The notes under the pieces are model-generated. The model had not been told where the DNA came from. It saw only the letters and a program-made list of their open reading frames with translations, and made no database searches. From the NCBI GenBank assembly GCA_024508675.1, contig JANINQ010000013.1, forward strand, positions 117,777 to 181,776: DNA of 64,000 bases, in the 5' to 3' direction. The position numbers were made by a program, and so were the translations under genes. Of this stretch, positions 62,347 to 64,000 are shown piece by piece (position 1 is the stretch's first letter; each line of letters begins with the position of its first letter). The DNA is from Afipia sp. GTDB taxonomy: Bacteria; Pseudomonadota; Alphaproteobacteria; Rhizobiales; Xanthobacteraceae.

Positions 62347-62742
62347 ATGGCACCCAGGATCGACCGTCCGCTTTCACCCTTTATGACCTACCGCTGGACG
62401 CTGACGATGGCGATGTCCATCGTCCACCGCATCACCGGCATTGCCCTTTATGTCGGCACGCTGCTGATGGCGTGGTGGCTGATTGCCACGGCTTCCGGCC
62501 CCGGCGCTTACGCCACCCTTCAGGCCTTCACCTCGAGCTGGATCGGACGCGTCGTCGTCTTCGGTTACACATGGGCGCTGCTGCACCACATGCTCGGCGG
62601 CATCCGCCATCTGATCTGGGATCTCGGCTACGGCTTCGGCCCGTCCGAGCGCGAATGGCTGACCCGCGCGGCGCTGTTCGGTTCCATCACCCTGACGATC
62701 GTGGTCTGGATCATTGCCTATCTTGCCGGAGGCGGACGATGA
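62347..62742 (+). CDS. sdhC: Succinate dehydrogenase cytochrome b556 subunit
   Basis: 131 aa, three transmembrane helices. RPLSPFMTYRWTLTMAMSIV and HRITGIALYVGTL contain the conserved ubiquinone-site Ser/Arg; the heme-ligand histidine is in LLHHMLGGIRHLIWD. It anchors SdhAB in the membrane and reduces ubiquinone. The stop overlaps sdhD (ATGA). Confidence 0.95.
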   Translation: MAPRIDRPLSPFMTYRWTLTMAMSIVHRITGIALYVGTLLMAWWLIATASGPGAYATLQAFTSSWIGRVVVFGYTWALLHHMLGGIRHLIWDLGYGFGPSEREWLTRAALFGSITLTIVVWIIAYLAGGGR

Positions 62743-63140
62743 GCGTGGATACGTCAAAAACCACCATCCGCACCTCGCTCAAGCGCGTGCGCGGTCTCGG
62801 CTCCGCCCATCACGGCACCTCGGATTTCTTCCGCCAGCGGCTCACCGCGATTGCGATGATCCTGCTGTTCATCCCGGTCATTGCCGTGATCCTGTCGCTG
62901 CTCAGCAGCAACCAGGCCGGCGCGGCCGCCACCCTCGGCTCGCCGCTGGTGGCCGTGGTCATGATCCTCTTCATCATCGCCAGCGTCTGGCACATGAAGA
63001 TCGGCATGCAGGTGGTGCTGGAAGACTACGTCACCGACGAGAAAACCAAGCTCGCCGCGATCATCGCCAACAATTTCTTCTCGGCCGCCGTCGGTCTCGC
63101 ATCGATCTACGCCATCATCAAACTGTCGTCGGGAGTCTAA
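62739..63140 (+). CDS. sdhD: Succinate dehydrogenase membrane anchor subunit
   Basis: 133 aa from ATG 62739, which overlaps the sdhC stop; in-frame codons upstream lie within sdhC. RVRGLGSAHHGTSDFFRQRL followed by three helices; the heme histidine is in VWHMKIGMQVVLEDYV. Three nucleotides separate it from sdhA. The HHGTSDFF N-terminus is characteristic of alphaproteobacterial and mitochondrial SdhD. Confidence 0.95.
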   Translation: MSVDTSKTTIRTSLKRVRGLGSAHHGTSDFFRQRLTAIAMILLFIPVIAVILSLLSSNQAGAAATLGSPLVAVVMILFIIASVWHMKIGMQVVLEDYVTDEKTKLAAIIANNFFSAAVGLASIYAIIKLSSGV

Positions 63141-63143
63141 ACG

Positions 63144-64000
63144 ATGGCATCTAACGGCCAGAGCGCGCCCGCAACCAACGGCGCCGCCTATCCAATTGAA
63201 GACCATACCTTCGACGTGATCGTGGTCGGCGCCGGCGGCGCCGGTCTGCGCGCTGTCGTCGGTTGCTCGGAAGCGGGCCTGCGCACCGCCTGCATCACCA
63301 AGGTTTTCCCGACCCGTTCGCATACGGTCGCGGCGCAGGGCGGCATCTCCGCCTCGCTCGGCAACATGCACAAGGACGACTGGCGCTGGCACATGTACGA
63401 TACCGTGAAGGGATCGGACTGGCTGGGCGATCAGGACTCTATCGAATACATGGTGCGCCACGCACCGGAAGCCGTCTACGAACTCGAACACTGGGGCGTG
63501 CCGTTCTCGCGCACCGAAGACGGCAAGATCTATCAGCGCCCGTTCGGCGGCATGACCCTGGACTACGGCAAGGGCCAGGCCCAGCGCACCTGCGCCGCCG
63601 CCGACCGCACCGGCCACGCCATGCTGCACACGATGTACGGCCAGGCGCTGCGCCACTCGGCTGAATTCTTCATCGAATACTTCGCCATCGACCTGATCAT
63701 GGACGATCAGGGCGTCTGCCGCGGCGTGATCGCGCTCAAGCTCGACGACGGCACCATCCATCGTTTCCGTGGCCAGACCACGATCCTCGCCACCGGCGGC
63801 TATGGCCGTGCCTACGCATCGTGCACCTCGGCGCACACCTGCACCGGCGACGGCGGCGGCATGGTGCTGCGCGCGGGCCTGCCATTGCAGGACATGGAGT
63901 TCGTCCAGTTCCACCCGACCGGCATCTATGGCTCGGGTTGCCTCGTCACCGAAGGCGCGCGCGGCGAAGGCGGCTATCTCGTCAACTCCGAAGGCGAACG
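63144..64000 (+). CDS. sdhA: Succinate dehydrogenase flavoprotein subunit, 3' part outside window
   Basis: FAD-containing catalytic subunit that oxidises succinate to fumarate. The first 285 codons are visible. FAD-binding motif [18 protein letters not shown]; covalent-flavin histidine is His60 in [17 protein letters not shown]; the active-site segment [17 protein letters not shown] lies near the window end. It lies 3 nt after sdhD; sdhB is expected beyond the right edge. Confidence 0.96.
   Translation, partial: MASNGQSAPATNGAAYPIEDHTFDVIVVGAGGAGLRAVVGCSEAGLRTACITKVFPTRSHTVAAQGGISASLGNMHKDDWRWHMYDTVKGSDWLGDQDSIEYMVRHAPEAVYELEHWGVPFSRTEDGKIYQRPFGGMTLDYGKGQAQRTCAAADRTGHAMLHTMYGQALRHSAEFFIEYFAIDLIMDDQGVCRGVIALKLDDGTIHRFRGQTTILATGGYGRAYASCTSAHTCTGDGGGMVLRAGLPLQDMEFVQFHPTGIYGSGCLVTEGARGEGGYLVNSEGE

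Noticed and set aside
62754..63914. 386-codon minus-strand frame opposite sdhD/sdhA
   Set aside because: Antisense to sdhD and sdhA, whose overlapping starts, spacing and motifs are unambiguous.

Overview
The window looks like an ordinary chromosomal segment of an alphaproteobacterium of the Bradyrhizobium/Afipia/Oligotropha/Rhodopseudomonas group (Bradyrhizobiaceae/Nitrobacteraceae). The grounds are high GC; AddAB instead of RecBCD; a DivL-type tyrosine pseudo-kinase; the block sppA-ihfB-lapA-trpFBA-accD-folC; a malonyl-CoA synthetase very like the Rhodopseudomonas palustris MatB that I remember; and REP-like palindromes of the kind common in these genomes. The species is not resolved. I see no phage, plasmid, insertion sequence, CRISPR array, rRNA or tRNA gene.

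Layout. 0-10.5 kb: mutM (cut by the left edge) diverges from ubiE-ubiB (ubiquinone); then an RHH-coaBC fusion (coenzyme A), dut, divL (cell-cycle control), a TsaE-AmgK fusion, a PilZ protein and a MurU-like nucleotidyltransferase. 10.5-17.8 kb: addB-addA and trxA. 17.8-28 kb, minus strand: phosphoesterase, folC, accD, trpA, trpB, trpF, lapA, ihfB, sppA, mtaB and dapF. 28-31 kb: GyrI-like and SIMPL envelope proteins and a Tat-exported metallo-beta-lactamase-fold hydrolase. 31-35 kb: the translation/secretion operon ffh-rpsP-rimM-trmD-rplS. 35-48.4 kb: leuC, leuD and leuB interleaved with small secreted proteins, a minimal zinc protease, a CitE-like lyase, beta-carbonic anhydrase, asd, two tandem Cys-patterned membrane-anchored paralogues and a large secreted caspase-like protein. 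48.6-55.2 kb: an MFS transporter, a long hairpin-rich non-coding stretch, and an RND pump with its adaptor. 55.5-58.7 kb: a REP-rich stretch with a molybdopterin oxidoreductase/cytochrome b pair, a GIY-YIG nuclease and a fasciclin protein. 58.7-64 kb: an SDR dehydrogenase, matB, a TauE-type exporter and sdhCDA (sdhA cut by the right edge).

How the genes fit together. Most are housekeeping. CoaBC, MatB, AccD and Sdh serve acyl-CoA and central metabolism; trpFBA, leuBCD, asd and dapF make amino acids; TsaE and MtaB act one after the other on A37 of tRNA (t6A, then ms2t6A); AmgK and MurU together form a MurNAc salvage route to peptidoglycan; AddAB repairs double-strand breaks.

Most worth a second look: (1) the ribbon-helix-helix DNA-binding domain fused to CoaBC, with a perfect 13+1+13 palindrome 31 nt upstream of its start; (2) a GIY-YIG nuclease gene boxed in by inverted REP elements, with two empty copies of the same paired arrangement nearby; (3) about 600 nt of consecutive strong hairpins at 49.9-50.5 kb that match no RNA I recognise; (4) two adjacent divergent paralogues sharing a cysteine pattern. 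All functional statements come from reading motifs; no database search or folding program was run.
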